This document shows positions 33,883-45,361 of a stretch of 64,000 bases of DNA, piece after piece. A program made the translations under genes and the position numbers. The stretch is from Burkholderia stagnalis (GTDB lineage: Bacteria; Pseudomonadota; Gammaproteobacteria; Burkholderiales; Burkholderiaceae): contig NZ_CADESW010000008.1 in NCBI RefSeq assembly GCF_902830275.1, positions 62,001 to 126,000 of the forward strand, in the 5' to 3' direction. The notes beneath the pieces are model-generated. The model searched no databases. It saw only the letters and a list, made by a program, of their open reading frames with translations, and was not told the DNA's origin. Numbering within the stretch: position 1 is the stretch's first letter; every line of letters starts with the position of its first letter.

Positions 33883-35151
33883 TCAAGCCGGCCCGGCGAC
33901 CCCCTCAGCCAACTGCCACGACCCCGGCCGCGTGCGCTTGGCCCGGTACATCGCGGCATCCGCCGCGCGCAGCAAGCCGCTCGCGTCCGACGCGTGATCG
34001 GGATACAGCGCAACGCCGACACTCATCATGGTCGGCACCGCGCGGCCATCGGCCAATACGATCGACGGCACCATGCCGGACACGATCGCGTCGGCAATCC
34101 GCCCGACGCTGTCCGCTTCGCGTACGGGCGCCAGCATCACGGCGAATTCGTCCCCGCCCAGGCGGGCGACCAGATCGGCCTCGCGCAACTGCGCGCGCAG
34201 CCGGGCCGCGATGCCGATCAGCACCTTGTCGCCGGCTTCGTGGCCAAAGCAGTCGTTGATCTCCTTGAAGCGGTCGCAGTCGAGATACAGGACGGCAAGC
34301 CGCTGGCTCGTTACCCTGGCCTCGCGGAGGGCGAGCGCGAGGCGCGACTCGAACTGCTCGCGGTTGGGCAGGCCCGTGAGGGCATCGTGCGTGGCCTTGT
34401 GTTCGAGCGACGCGTTTTCGTCGCGCAGCGTGTTCTGCCAGTCTTCCAGCTCGTCGAGCAGCGCATTGAAGTCGTCGCCGAGCTCGTTCAGTTCGGCGAT
34501 CGCCGCGGGCTTGACGCGCTGCTCGAACGCGCGCTCGCGCCGCACGGCGTGAGCGACGCCGGCCAGCGCGCGCAACGGCGAAACGATGCTGCGCAGCAGG
34601 CGCTTTGAACTGACATATGCGCCGAACACGCTGACGGCCAGGCAGCCGAGGATGCCGCCCACGCCGCCCAGCAGGAAACCGAAGAACTGGTGCCCCCGCC
34701 CGCGCACGACGACGTAACCGACGACGATGCCGTCGTGCACGACCGGAATCGTCACCGGCCCGGGCAGCGCAAAATCGGCGACGCCTCGCTCGAGCCGGGC
34801 GATTTCGCTGCCTGCGGGCAACTGCCACGTCGCGAACGGCTGGCCCTTGCCATCCGTGACCACCACCTGCGCGACGTCTTCGTCGCCGGCGATCAGCGCG
34901 ATCGCCTCGGCCGCCGCGACGCGGTCGCCGAACACGAGCGCCGCCTCCACCGTATAGCCGAGCGAGCGGGCCAGCAGGTTCAGGTTGTTGCCGGCATACG
35001 CGCGCAATGCGATCACGGCGACCACGATCAACGACACGGCGGCCATCGCGACGGCGACGAACGCCAGCCGCAGGTGCGCGCGGCGCAGCACGCTCTGCAG
35101 CGTCGGGCGCAACATGCGCGAAGAGGAAGCGGCGGGCGCGGACCGTGTCAT
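33883..35151 (-). CDS. yfiN: Membrane diguanylate cyclase (YfiN-like)
   Basis: A 422-residue inner-membrane enzyme making c-di-GMP. Membrane segment about 29-50, periplasmic CHASE8-like sensor 51-155, second membrane segment about 156-180, HAMP-like linker, then a GGDEF domain with RLGGDEFAVML at 330-340. The active site GGDEF is intact and an RxxD inhibitory site (READ) lies five residues before it. Its start overlaps the yfiR stop by four bases, typical of YfiRN pairs controlling biofilm and small-colony behaviour. Confidence 0.9.
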   Translation of the reverse strand: MTRSAPAASSSRMLRPTLQSVLRRAHLRLAFVAVAMAAVSLIVVAVIALRAYAGNNLNLLARSLGYTVEAALVFGDRVAAAEAIALIAGDEDVAQVVVTDGKGQPFATWQLPAGSEIARLERGVADFALPGPVTIPVVHDGIVVGYVVVRGRGHQFFGFLLGGVGGILGCLAVSVFGAYVSSKRLLRSIVSPLRALAGVAHAVRRERAFEQRVKPAAIAELNELGDDFNALLDELEDWQNTLRDENASLEHKATHDALTGLPNREQFESRLALALREARVTSQRLAVLYLDCDRFKEINDCFGHEAGDKVLIGIAARLRAQLREADLVARLGGDEFAVMLAPVREADSVGRIADAIVSGMVPSIVLADGRAVPTMMSVGVALYPDHASDASGLLRAADAAMYRAKRTRPGSWQLAEGVAGPA

Positions 35152-35846
35152 GGCGTCACCGGCCGCCGCGCAAGATTGAGCACATTCGGGTGAACACGCA
35201 CGCCGCTGCGCGCCACGGCGTCGAGATTGACGTCGAAGGTGACGCGTTCGCCGTCGACATTGAGGCAGAACATGCTGCCCGCGGTGCAGGCTGGATCGTG
35301 TTCCGAAATCGTCAGGACCGGATGGCCGGCCACCGCGGCGCTCACCCGCGCACGCTCGTCGCCGCTCATGATGCCGAGATAGACGACGTCGCAGGCCATG
35401 CCGAGCGACGCATCGTCGAAGCGGACGCGCTCCACGTCGAGCTGCGTCGAGCCGGCCTGCAGCGTGTCGATCAGGCCATGCGCGTAGTCGGGCCGACCCG
35501 TCACGCACAGATGCAGGGTGACGGGCGTCGTCGGCCAGCGCGTGAAGCTGATGATGCCCAGCACGACCTGACGGACGGCGGCGTCGAGTGGCGACATGAC
35601 GGGATCGGCTCGGCTCGCGGCGGTGACGATGCGCACGATGTCGGCCGGATCGTCGGCACTGGCGGGCGCTCCGACGAGTACGGCGGGCGCCGCGCCCAGC
35701 ACGCATGCCACCGCGAGCAACGCATGGCGCAGCGACGCGGCCCGGCCGGGCCGGCCGCACGTCGTCCGCGCGGCGCTCGCCGCCGCGCCCGTTGGCGTCG
35801 TTGCAGTCGCAAGACTGGCAGCCGCCGCGCACACTGTCGCAACCAT
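35148..35846 (-). CDS. yfiR: YfiR-family periplasmic inhibitor (DUF4154)
   Basis: A periplasmic protein, 232 residues from the chosen start, that inhibits YfiN. Signal region LRHALLAVACVLGAAPAVLVGAPASA, then the DUF4154 domain: VVLGIISFTRWP, LHLCVTGRPDYAHGL, MACDVVYLG and GSMFCLNVDGERVTFDVNLDAVARSGV. Two cysteine pairs, as in YfiR, are present. A longer in-frame start at 35930 would include a run of nine C (35889-35897); the family length favours the shorter start. First gene of yfiRNB. Confidence 0.85.
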   Translation of the reverse strand: MVATVCAAAASLATATTPTGAAASAARTTCGRPGRAASLRHALLAVACVLGAAPAVLVGAPASADDPADIVRIVTAASRADPVMSPLDAAVRQVVLGIISFTRWPTTPVTLHLCVTGRPDYAHGLIDTLQAGSTQLDVERVRFDDASLGMACDVVYLGIMSGDERARVSAAVAGHPVLTISEHDPACTAGSMFCLNVDGERVTFDVNLDAVARSGVRVHPNVLNLARRPVTP

Positions 35847-36133
35847 GATGGAAACTTCCGCTGGCGGCGCTCGCGGCGCCGCTTCTTGCCCCCCCCCGGC
35901 CTGCGCGTGCAGACACCGTTGCACGCGCACGATTGCTTCATATTAGGTAGAAAGTCGCGCGCACGACCAGTGGGAAACACCCGGCGGAAACGTCGGAAAA
36001 TACGCTGAATGGTCGCGCTGCGCGATTTGTACAGGCGAATGCCGAACCCGACGTCGGCGAATTATTCAGCGGATTGGACGCACGCTCACCAGAAACCTCA
36101 TACGATCTCTCGTGCCAGGCCGTCGCCGACAAA
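35847..36133. other. Intergenic region upstream of yfiR
   Basis: Contains the nine-C tract at 35889-35897 and an AT-rich part near 35935-36010 likely to carry the yfiR promoter. No gene recognised; from 36356 to 36539 likewise only promoter-type sequence for ampC. Confidence 0.4.
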
Positions 36134-36355
36134 TCAGAACCGCCAATCCAGCGTCACGATCGACGACTTTTGTACGGAGTGCTGGTCATTGCCATACGGC
36201 ATCGCCTCGCGGTCGATACGCATAAATTGGATTGCTCCTTTATCCGCGACATCCACGCGAGCTCGGACGCACGAGTCATTATCGAAACGCTTGTCCGGCT
36301 TGGACAACGTCCAGGCAAGCGCACCGTCACCGGACACGTCGAAACGAAAGCCCAT
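36134..36355 (-). pseudogene. Possible C-terminal remnant of an outer-membrane protein
   Basis: A 73-residue frame ending SSIVTLDWRF. The terminal phenylalanine with alternating hydrophobic residues is the outer-membrane beta-barrel signature, and alternating strands (ARVDVADKGAIQF) precede it. No start region or signal is present, so if real it is a fragment. Low G+C. It may also be chance. Confidence 0.25.
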
Positions 36356-36539
36356 TTTGCATCGGCAAGAACGATGATGCGCTCGGCTATCCGACCGTCG
36401 CGCGCCTGCTCACGGCGCACACGCAAGAATTTCTTTTGTCTCCGACAAAATATCCTCGCTTGTCGTCGCGAATGCGCCCCGTGACAATCGCCCGTCCATC
36501 AATTTCCAACTCGGCATCAATCTCAAGGACGCGAAAAAT

Positions 36540-37715
36540 ATGAATCTCGGGATCAAATGCGCGCTGGCGGCCGCGCTAATTTCCACCTGCGCGGTGGCGA
36601 CCATCGGTTACGCGGCCAATGATCGGAGCGACGCCGTCAAGAGCGCAACGGACAACGTCGTCTTGCCCATCATGACGAAATACGGCATCCCGGGGATGGC
36701 AGTCGGCATCGTTGCAGACGGACAGTCCTATGTCTTCAACTACGGCGTCGCATCCCGGCAAGACCAGCGGCCCGTCACGCGCGATACGCTGTTCGAGATC
36801 GGGTCCATCAGCAAGACGCTCACGGCAACCCTGGCATCCTGGGCGCAAGCCACCGGCCAGCTTTCGCTGTCGGACAAGACGGAAAAGTACCTGCCGAACC
36901 TTCAAGGCAGCCGGTTCGGCAACGTCACCCTGCTCGAACTCGGCACGCACACCCCCGGCGGCATGCCGCTGCAGGTTCCGGACGACGTCCGCAACGAAGC
37001 GCAGCTGATGCGGTATCTCGAGGCCTGGCAGCCCGCCTATTCGCCGGGCACCTATCGCACGTATTCCAATGTGAGCATCGGCATGCTTGGCCTGATTACG
37101 GCGACGAGCATGGGGCAAAAGGACTTCGCCGTGCCGCTGTCGCGTCATCTGCTGTCGCCGCTGGGAATGAAAAACACCTACATCGACGTGCCAAAGTCCC
37201 GCATGGCCGACTACGCGCAAGGCTATGCGAAGGACGGTGCGCCAGTCACGACGACCCCTGACGTCTTGTCGTCGAAAACGTACGGCGTCAAGACGACCGC
37301 CGCCGACCTGCTGCGTTTCGTGCAGGCCAACATGGGCGACGTGAAGCTGGACAAACCGCTTCAGCAGGCCATTACCGACACGCACACCGCGTACTTCAAC
37401 GTAGGCCCGATGACGCAGGACCTGATCTGGGAACAGTATCCGTACCCGGTCGCATTGAAAACGCTCATCGCAGGCAATTCACCGTCGATCACGTTCGATG
37501 CCACGCCGGTCGACGCGATCAAGCCGCCTCAAGCCCCTCAGCCGCAAGTCTGGATCAACAAGACCGGTTCGACCGGCGGGTTTGGCGCCTACGTGGCGTT
37601 CGTTCCCGCCCGGCATATGGGCATCGTCATCCTCGCCAACCGGCACTACCCGAACGAGGAGCGGATCGCGGCCGCGTACCGGATACTGACGTCGCTTGGC
37701 CTTGACGCTCGATAA
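36540..37715 (+). CDS. ampC: Class C beta-lactamase
   Basis: A 391-residue periplasmic serine beta-lactamase. Signal peptide MNLGIKCALAAALISTCAVA to about residue 25; catalytic motifs S89-I-S-K92, Y175-S-N177 and K341-T-G343 in family positions. It hydrolyses cephalosporins. Burkholderia ampC is known to be governed by PenR/AmpR located elsewhere; no ampR is adjacent here, so regulation is not shown locally. G+C is slightly lower than neighbours. Convergent with the FadR-family gene. Confidence 0.93.
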   Translation: MNLGIKCALAAALISTCAVATIGYAANDRSDAVKSATDNVVLPIMTKYGIPGMAVGIVADGQSYVFNYGVASRQDQRPVTRDTLFEIGSISKTLTATLASWAQATGQLSLSDKTEKYLPNLQGSRFGNVTLLELGTHTPGGMPLQVPDDVRNEAQLMRYLEAWQPAYSPGTYRTYSNVSIGMLGLITATSMGQKDFAVPLSRHLLSPLGMKNTYIDVPKSRMADYAQGYAKDGAPVTTTPDVLSSKTYGVKTTAADLLRFVQANMGDVKLDKPLQQAITDTHTAYFNVGPMTQDLIWEQYPYPVALKTLIAGNSPSITFDATPVDAIKPPQAPQPQVWINKTGSTGGFGAYVAFVPARHMGIVILANRHYPNEERIAAAYRILTSLGLDAR

Positions 37716-37768
37716 GCGCAATACGGGCATCGCCATATCGACAAGATCCGCGATGCCGAACGCTCGGC

Positions 37769-38530
37769 TCAGTCACACGCCCGGCCGAAGATCCTGATCA
37801 CCGAATCCAGGTGCTCGGCCATCGCGCGGCGCGCGGCCTCCGGGTCGCGCGCGCGGATCGCGTCGAGAATCGCGCGATGCTCGAGTTCCGACCGGTGCGG
37901 CATGTCGCTCGGCGTGTACAGCGATTGCAGCCGCTGGAACATCGGGTCGTACTTGTGCGCGAGCAATTGCTTGATCATCAGCGCATAGGCCGGGTTGTCG
38001 CTCGCCTCGGCAATGCGGATGTGGAACAGGCGGTCGCCGGGATGCGTGCGCGAGCCGCTGCGGTTGTCTTCCTGGTTGCGCAGGAACGCGGCGTGGATGC
38101 CTTCGATCTGCGCATCCGAGCCATGCGTCGCGGCAAGCGCCGCCGCTTCCGGCTCGATCAGCCGGCGTGCCTGCAGCAGCGCGAACGGCGGAATCTCGGT
38201 GTCGAGGTCGAGTTCGATGCCGAGCTCGGGATCGATTTCGACCACCGCGAGCGCCCCACCCGGCTTCGCCTGCCGTTCGAGCGCGGGCGCAGCCGCCTCG
38301 GGATGCCGGACCTTCACGCCGTCGCCGACGCGCACGCTGACGAGCCCGCTCACCTCCAGCGCGATCAGCGCCTCGCGCACCGACGTGCGCGACACGCCGA
38401 ACTGTTCGGCGAGTTCGCGCTCGGGCGGCAGGTAGCTGCCCGGCGGAAAATCGCCGGACGCGATCATCGCGCTCAAGCGGTCGGCGATCTGCTGGTAAAG
38501 GCGGCGGTTCTGAATCGGCTGGATGGACAT
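37769..38530 (-). CDS. FadR-family GntR transcriptional regulator of the fucose operon
   Basis: A 253-residue repressor: winged helix at about 10-75 (QQIADRLSAMIASGDFPPGSYLPPERELAEQFGVSRTSVREAL) and a C-terminal FCD ligand-binding domain with metal-binding D/H residues (GDRLFHIRIAEASDN, SELEHRAILDAI). It is the last gene of the fucose catabolic set, same strand, 133 bases after the lactonase, so it probably represses that operon and is induced by a pathway intermediate. The start MSIQPIQNRR is preferred to one four codons upstream. Confidence 0.9.
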   Translation of the reverse strand: MSIQPIQNRRLYQQIADRLSAMIASGDFPPGSYLPPERELAEQFGVSRTSVREALIALEVSGLVSVRVGDGVKVRHPEAAAPALERQAKPGGALAVVEIDPELGIELDLDTEIPPFALLQARRLIEPEAAALAATHGSDAQIEGIHAAFLRNQEDNRSGSRTHPGDRLFHIRIAEASDNPAYALMIKQLLAHKYDPMFQRLQSLYTPSDMPHRSELEHRAILDAIRARDPEAARRAMAEHLDSVIRIFGRACD

Positions 38531-38663
38531 ACGTCGATGCACTGCGTGTCAGGTAGTCGGTTTCGGTCGGAACGGCCTGCGCATGTCACATACCGTTCGC
38601 GCTATTTTATCCGGCGGCGTCATTGCAGCGACTTGGCAACGATGCGGCAACGATTCGTCGACA

Positions 38664-39536
38664 TCATGCCGCCACGCCATAACAGCGCGCCGCGGTGCCG
38701 CCCCACACCGCGTCCTGCTCGGCCGCCGACAGGCGCGTCGCGGCCCAGCGCTCGACCAGCCCCGCAACCTCGCGATACGACGCGGCCAGCAAACACACCG
38801 GCCAGTCCGAGCCGAACATCAGCCGCTGCGGCCCGAAGCATGCCAGCGCCGTATCCAGCGCCCGCTCGATCTGCGCGAGATCCCGCGCGCACAGCCCGCG
38901 CCGCCAGTCCGCTTCCGTGACGAGCCCGGACAGCTTGCACGCGACGTGCGGCAACGCGCCGAGCGCCTGCAATGCGTCGCGCCAGCGCGCGTACACGGTG
39001 TCGTCGCGATCGAACTCGGCGAGCGCGGGCTTGCCGAGATGGTCGAGCACGAGCCAGTGCGCGTCATGGCGCGCGCAGAATGCACGCACGTCCGGCAATT
39101 GCCGCTGGAACACGAGCACGTCGTACACGTAGCCATGCGCCTGCAGCCAGGCGACGCCGCGATTGAAATCCGGGTGCGCGACGAACGATGCGACGTCGCC
39201 TTCATCCTGAACCTGATGCCGAAAGCCGCGCAGTTTCGGGCTGCCCCACTCGGCGATGCGCTGCGCGAGCTGCGGCGAACGCAGATCCTCCCAGCCGACC
39301 ACGGCGGCGATGCGCGCGTCGTCGCGCGCCAGGTCGAGCAGGAACGCCGTCTCGTCACGCCCGGCGCGCGCCTGCACCGCGATCGATGCATCCAGCGCGT
39401 GCGCCTGCAGCAGCGGCCGCAGTTCGTGCGGCAGGCGATCGCGCGCGAGCACGTCCATGCCCGCGCCGATCCACGGGTAGTCGTCCGCGCGATAGCGCCA
39501 GAAGTGCTGGTGGGAATCGATGCGCATGGCGTTCAT
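38664..39536 (-). CDS. L-fuconolactonase (amidohydrolase superfamily)
   Basis: A 290-residue TIM-barrel lactonase. It starts with the metal-binding MRIDSHQHFWRY, has WLVLDHLGKP in the middle and RLMFGSDWPVC with the catalytic aspartate near the C-terminus, the signature of the fuconolactonase/2-pyrone-4,6-dicarboxylate lactonase family. It opens L-fucono-1,5-lactone to L-fuconate, between the fucose dehydrogenase and fuconate dehydratase of this operon. GAGGAA precedes the start. Confidence 0.87.
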   Translation of the reverse strand: MNAMRIDSHQHFWRYRADDYPWIGAGMDVLARDRLPHELRPLLQAHALDASIAVQARAGRDETAFLLDLARDDARIAAVVGWEDLRSPQLAQRIAEWGSPKLRGFRHQVQDEGDVASFVAHPDFNRGVAWLQAHGYVYDVLVFQRQLPDVRAFCARHDAHWLVLDHLGKPALAEFDRDDTVYARWRDALQALGALPHVACKLSGLVTEADWRRGLCARDLAQIERALDTALACFGPQRLMFGSDWPVCLLAASYREVAGLVERWAATRLSAAEQDAVWGGTAARCYGVAA

Positions 39537-39558
39537 GGGTTCCTCGCGTTCGCGGCGC

Positions 39559-40488
39559 TCAATCGTAAAGCGCCGCCGCCACCTTCGGATCGTCGATGTT
39601 GGTCTTGTCGTACCAGTAGAAACCGGTATCGATGATCTTCGGCAGCGTCTCGCCCTTGGTCGCCTTCACGGCCGCCTCGACCGTGCGGTAGCCGATGCCG
39701 ACCGGGTTCTGCGTGATCGCGCCGGCCATCAGCCCGCTGCGGATCGCGTCCTTCTGCTGCTTGCCGGAGTCGTAGCCGACGATCACGACCTTGCGCTTCA
39801 TTTCCCGCACGCCGTTGACGACGCCGATCGCCGAGCCTTCGTTGGTGCCGAAGAGCCCCTTCAGCTTGGGGTAGCCCTGCAAAATCGACTTCGTGACCTC
39901 GGTCGACTTGAGCTGGTCGCCTTCGCCGTATTGCACGGTCACGACCTTGATCTTCGGATACGCGGTTTTCATCCGCTCGAGAAAGCCGTCGCGGCGATCG
40001 ATGCCGGTGCGGCTCGTCTGGTCGTGCGCGACCACCGCGACCTCGCCTTCCTTGCCGATCAGCTCGGCCAGCTTGTCCGCGGCGAGCGACGCGGCGGCCT
40101 TGTTGTTGGTGGCCGCGGTCGTCACCGGGATATCGCTGTCGACGCCGGAGTCGAACGCGACCACCGGGATCTTCTCCGCCTGCGCCTTCTTCAGGAGCGG
40201 CAGCGCGGCCTTGCTGTCGAGCGCCGCGAAGCCGAGCGCGGCCGGCTTCTTCGCGATCGCCGCCGACAGCATGTCGATCTGCTTGTCGATCATCGCCTCG
40301 GTTTCCGGGCCTTCGAACGTGACCTTCACGCGATAGTCCTTCGCCGCCTGCAGCGCGCCCGATTTCACGGCCTGCCAGAACTGGTGCTGGAAGCCCTTCG
40401 ACACCAGCGGGATATAGGCCTCCTGCGCGTGCGCGCCGAATGCGAGCGACAAGCCGAATGCGATGCCGAGCAACCTGTTCCTGATCAC
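39559..40488 (-). CDS. Sugar ABC transporter substrate-binding protein
   Basis: A 309-residue periplasmic protein of the ribose/xylose-binding type. The start is GTG (MIRNRLLGIAFGLSLAFGAHAQ) with AAGGAG well placed, giving a normal signal peptide; longer frames would not. Motifs KGFQHQFWQAVKSGA, VAFDSGVDSDIPVTT and GLFGTNEGSAIGV are typical of the family. Likely binds L-fucose, since it is embedded in the fucose cluster; sugar specificity is inferred. Confidence 0.88.
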   Translation of the reverse strand: MIRNRLLGIAFGLSLAFGAHAQEAYIPLVSKGFQHQFWQAVKSGALQAAKDYRVKVTFEGPETEAMIDKQIDMLSAAIAKKPAALGFAALDSKAALPLLKKAQAEKIPVVAFDSGVDSDIPVTTAATNNKAAASLAADKLAELIGKEGEVAVVAHDQTSRTGIDRRDGFLERMKTAYPKIKVVTVQYGEGDQLKSTEVTKSILQGYPKLKGLFGTNEGSAIGVVNGVREMKRKVVIVGYDSGKQQKDAIRSGLMAGAITQNPVGIGYRTVEAAVKATKGETLPKIIDTGFYWYDKTNIDDPKVAAALYD

Positions 40489-40575
40489 TTCGTGTCTCCT
40501 TGTTGTATCGACCGAGATCGACCGAGGCGCCCGCCCCACCGGCGGCGGACCGGAAAACCCCTGCCGCACGCCGCT

Positions 40576-41619
40576 TCAGCGGCGGCGCCGGCGCAGGATG
40601 TCCAAATACACGGCGAGGATGATGATCACGCCGGTCACGACCGTCTGCCATTCCTGCGCGACCGACATGATGCGCAGGCCGTTGGTCAGCACGCTCATGA
40701 TGAACGCGCCGATGATGGTGCCGAGAATGCTGCCGGCGCCGCCCGACAGCGACGTGCCGCCGATCACCACCGCCGCGATCGCGTCGAGCTCGTAGCCCTG
40801 CCCCAGCGCGGGCTGCGCGGAGTTCAGGCGCGACGCGATCAGCAGGCCCGCGATCCCGCACACGGCGCCGCTGAACGTATAGACACCGATCTTCCACGCA
40901 TCGACGTTCACGCCCGACAGCCGCAGCGCTTCCTCGTTGCTGCCGAGCGCAAACGTGTAGCGGCCGAAGATCGTCCGGTTCAGCACGACCGACGCGCCGA
41001 TCGCGACGAGGAACAGGATCAGCACCGCATTCGGAATCGGCAGCGCCGGGATCAGGCTGCCGACCAGCGAATCCTGCGCGATCGCGGTGAAGCCCGGCGT
41101 GTCGTTGAAGTAGATCGGGCGCGTGCCCGAGATCACCAGCGACAGCCCTTTGAGCAGCATCATCATGCCGAGCGTCGCGATGAACGGCGGCACCTTCATC
41201 TTCGCGATCACGACGCCCGACACGCAGCCGGACAGCGCACCGAAGCCGAGCGCGGCCGCGATGCCGGCCGGCAGCGGCAGGCCCCACTTCGTCAGCACGA
41301 CGCCCGCCATCACCGCGCAGAACGTCATCAGCGTGCCGACCGACAGGTCGATGCCCGACGTGATGATCACGTACGTGCACGCAACCGCGAGCACGCCGTT
41401 GACGGCGGTCGCCTGCAGGATGCTGACGAGGTTGTCGACGTCGACAAAGTTCGGCGACGCGACGCTGAAGAACGCGAGCAGCAGCAGCAGGCTCGCGAAC
41501 GCCAGCAGCTTCTGCCGCGCGGCCGGCTTGAAGAAGCGCGCGCGCAGGCCGGATGCGCCGGCCGGCGTGTCGCCGGCAGCCAGCTGCGTGGACGAGGCGG
41601 GATGCGTATCGTGGGGCAT
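40576..41619 (-). CDS. Sugar ABC transporter permease (RbsC-type)
   Basis: A 347-residue inner-membrane permease with the RbsC-family sequence ACTYVIITSGIDLSVGTLMTF and GGTSLSGGAGSILGTIIGAF. About eight to ten membrane segments. The N-terminal 35 residues are cytoplasmic and variable, so the start is uncertain; an ATG 11 codons upstream is possible. A repeat-like sequence precedes the start. Pairs with the ATPase gene upstream and the binding protein downstream. Confidence 0.9.
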   Translation of the reverse strand: MPHDTHPASSTQLAAGDTPAGASGLRARFFKPAARQKLLAFASLLLLLAFFSVASPNFVDVDNLVSILQATAVNGVLAVACTYVIITSGIDLSVGTLMTFCAVMAGVVLTKWGLPLPAGIAAALGFGALSGCVSGVVIAKMKVPPFIATLGMMMLLKGLSLVISGTRPIYFNDTPGFTAIAQDSLVGSLIPALPIPNAVLILFLVAIGASVVLNRTIFGRYTFALGSNEEALRLSGVNVDAWKIGVYTFSGAVCGIAGLLIASRLNSAQPALGQGYELDAIAAVVIGGTSLSGGAGSILGTIIGAFIMSVLTNGLRIMSVAQEWQTVVTGVIIILAVYLDILRRRRR

Positions 41620-41652
41620 GGTGGTCGATGGGCGTCGGAGTCGGGGCATCAG
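41620..41652 (-). repeat. Possible degenerate copy of the start-associated repeat
   Basis: On the minus strand GCGCTGATGCCCCGACTCCG continuing ACGCCCATCGACC lies immediately before the permease start. It resembles the GCGCCGAAGCGCCGACGCCG-GTCGAC element before the M24 gene but is diverged and lacks a clear ribosome-binding site. Confidence 0.3.
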
Positions 41653-43232
41653 CGCGCAACGGACGATTCGCGCCGGGTGGCGAGCTGCATGATCTTTTCC
41701 TGGGTGGCCTCGGCCGCGCTCAGTTCGCCGGTGACGCGGCCTTCGCACATCACGAGGATGCGGTGGCTCATGCGCAGCACTTCGGGCAGCTCGGACGAGA
41801 TCATCACGATCGCCTTGCCGGCGGCCGCGAGCGCGTCGAGCAGCGTGTAGATCTCGTTCTTCGCGCCGACGTCGATGCCGCGGGTCGGCTCGTCGAAGAA
41901 CAGGATGTCGCAGTCGCGCAGCAGCCACTTCGCGATCACGATCTTCTGCTGGTTGCCGCCCGACAGCAGCCGCGCGGGCTGCGCGACCGACGGCGTGCGG
42001 ATCGCGAGCCGGCGCACGTACGCCTGCGCGGTGTCGCGCATCGCGCGCGCGTCGAGCAGCCCGCCGCGGCGCGCGAAGCGGCGCAGGCTCGACAGCGCGA
42101 TGTTGTTCTGCACGTCCATGCCGAGCGCCAGCCCGAAATGCTTGCGGTCCTCGGACAGATAGCCGATGCCGTGCGCGACCGCGTCGGCCGGCGTGCGGAT
42201 CGTCACCGTCGCGCCATGCACGCGGATCTCGCCCGCGTCGAGCGGATCGGCGCCGAAGATCGCGCGTGCGACCTCGGTGCGGCCCGCGCCCATCAGCCCG
42301 GCGAAGCCGAGGATCTCGCCGCGCCGCAGCGTGAAGCCGACATCGCGGATCGCACGGCCGCGCGACAGGCCGCGCACGTCGAGCACGACGTCGTTGGCCG
42401 ACGTGTCGGGCGGCGTGCGGCGCTGCGTGTCGAGCGCGCGGCCGACCATCATCGTGATGATCGATTCCATCGACGTGCCGGCCATCGGCACGGTCGCGAT
42501 GGTCTTGCCGTCGCGCATCACCGTCACGCGGTCGGCGATGCGCCGCAGCTCGTCCATCTTGTGCGAGATATAGACGATGCCGACGCCGTGCGCGCGCAGG
42601 TCGCCGATGATGCGAAACAGTTCGGCGATCTCCGCGTCGTTCAGCGCGGCGGTCGGCTCGTCCATGATCAGCACGCGCGAGTCGAACGACAGCGCCTTCG
42701 CGATCTCCACCATCTGCTGGCGCGCGACCGTCAGCCGCCCGACCGGCGTGCGCGGGTCGAGGTCGAGCCGCATCCGCGCGAAGATCGCGGCCGCGTCGCG
42801 GTTCAGGCGCGCTTCGTCGATGAATACGCCGAGCCGGCCGCGCGGCTCGCGGCCGATGAAGATGTTCTGCGCAACGCTCAGGTGATTCATCAGGTTCAGT
42901 TCCTGATGAATGATGCCGATGCCGAGCGCCTGCGCCGCGCGCGGGTCGGCGACCTCCACCGCGCGGCCGTCCAGCAGGATCTCGCCGCCGTCCTTCCGGT
43001 ACACGCCGGCAAGGATCTTCATCAGCGTCGACTTGCCCGCGCCGTTCTCGCCCATCAGCGCATGCACTTCGCCCGCAAGCAGGTCGAAGCGGCAATCGTC
43101 GAGCGCCTGCACGCCGGGGAAGCGCTTGCTGACGCCGCGCAGCGCGATCAGCGGCGCGTGCGCGGGTGTGTCGTGCGTCACGCGCAGCGGGTTCGGGTCG
43201 GGTTGCATGGGGTGAGGTCCGGTGTCGGGCAT
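41649..43232 (-). CDS. Sugar ABC transporter ATPase (RbsA-type, two domains)
   Basis: A 527-residue tandem ATPase. The first domain has Walker [10 protein letters not shown] near 65, [15 protein letters not shown] and [13 protein letters not shown]; the second has the degenerate Walker [25 protein letters not shown] and [15 protein letters not shown], as in RbsA/XylG/AraG. An in-frame ATG eight codons later is an equally good start. Eight bases from the upstream dehydrogenase gene. Powers uptake of L-fucose or a related sugar. Confidence 0.9.
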   Translation of the reverse strand: MPDTGPHPMQPDPNPLRVTHDTPAHAPLIALRGVSKRFPGVQALDDCRFDLLAGEVHALMGENGAGKSTLMKILAGVYRKDGGEILLDGRAVEVADPRAAQALGIGIIHQELNLMNHLSVAQNIFIGREPRGRLGVFIDEARLNRDAAAIFARMRLDLDPRTPVGRLTVARQQMVEIAKALSFDSRVLIMDEPTAALNDAEIAELFRIIGDLRAHGVGIVYISHKMDELRRIADRVTVMRDGKTIATVPMAGTSMESIITMMVGRALDTQRRTPPDTSANDVVLDVRGLSRGRAIRDVGFTLRRGEILGFAGLMGAGRTEVARAIFGADPLDAGEIRVHGATVTIRTPADAVAHGIGYLSEDRKHFGLALGMDVQNNIALSSLRRFARRGGLLDARAMRDTAQAYVRRLAIRTPSVAQPARLLSGGNQQKIVIAKWLLRDCDILFFDEPTRGIDVGAKNEIYTLLDALAAAGKAIVMISSELPEVLRMSHRILVMCEGRVTGELSAAEATQEKIMQLATRRESSVAR

Positions 43233-43240
43233 CGCGCGCG

Positions 43241-45338
<2,098 letters not shown>

Positions 45339-45361
45339 GACGAACCGTCCGATAAAGGAAA

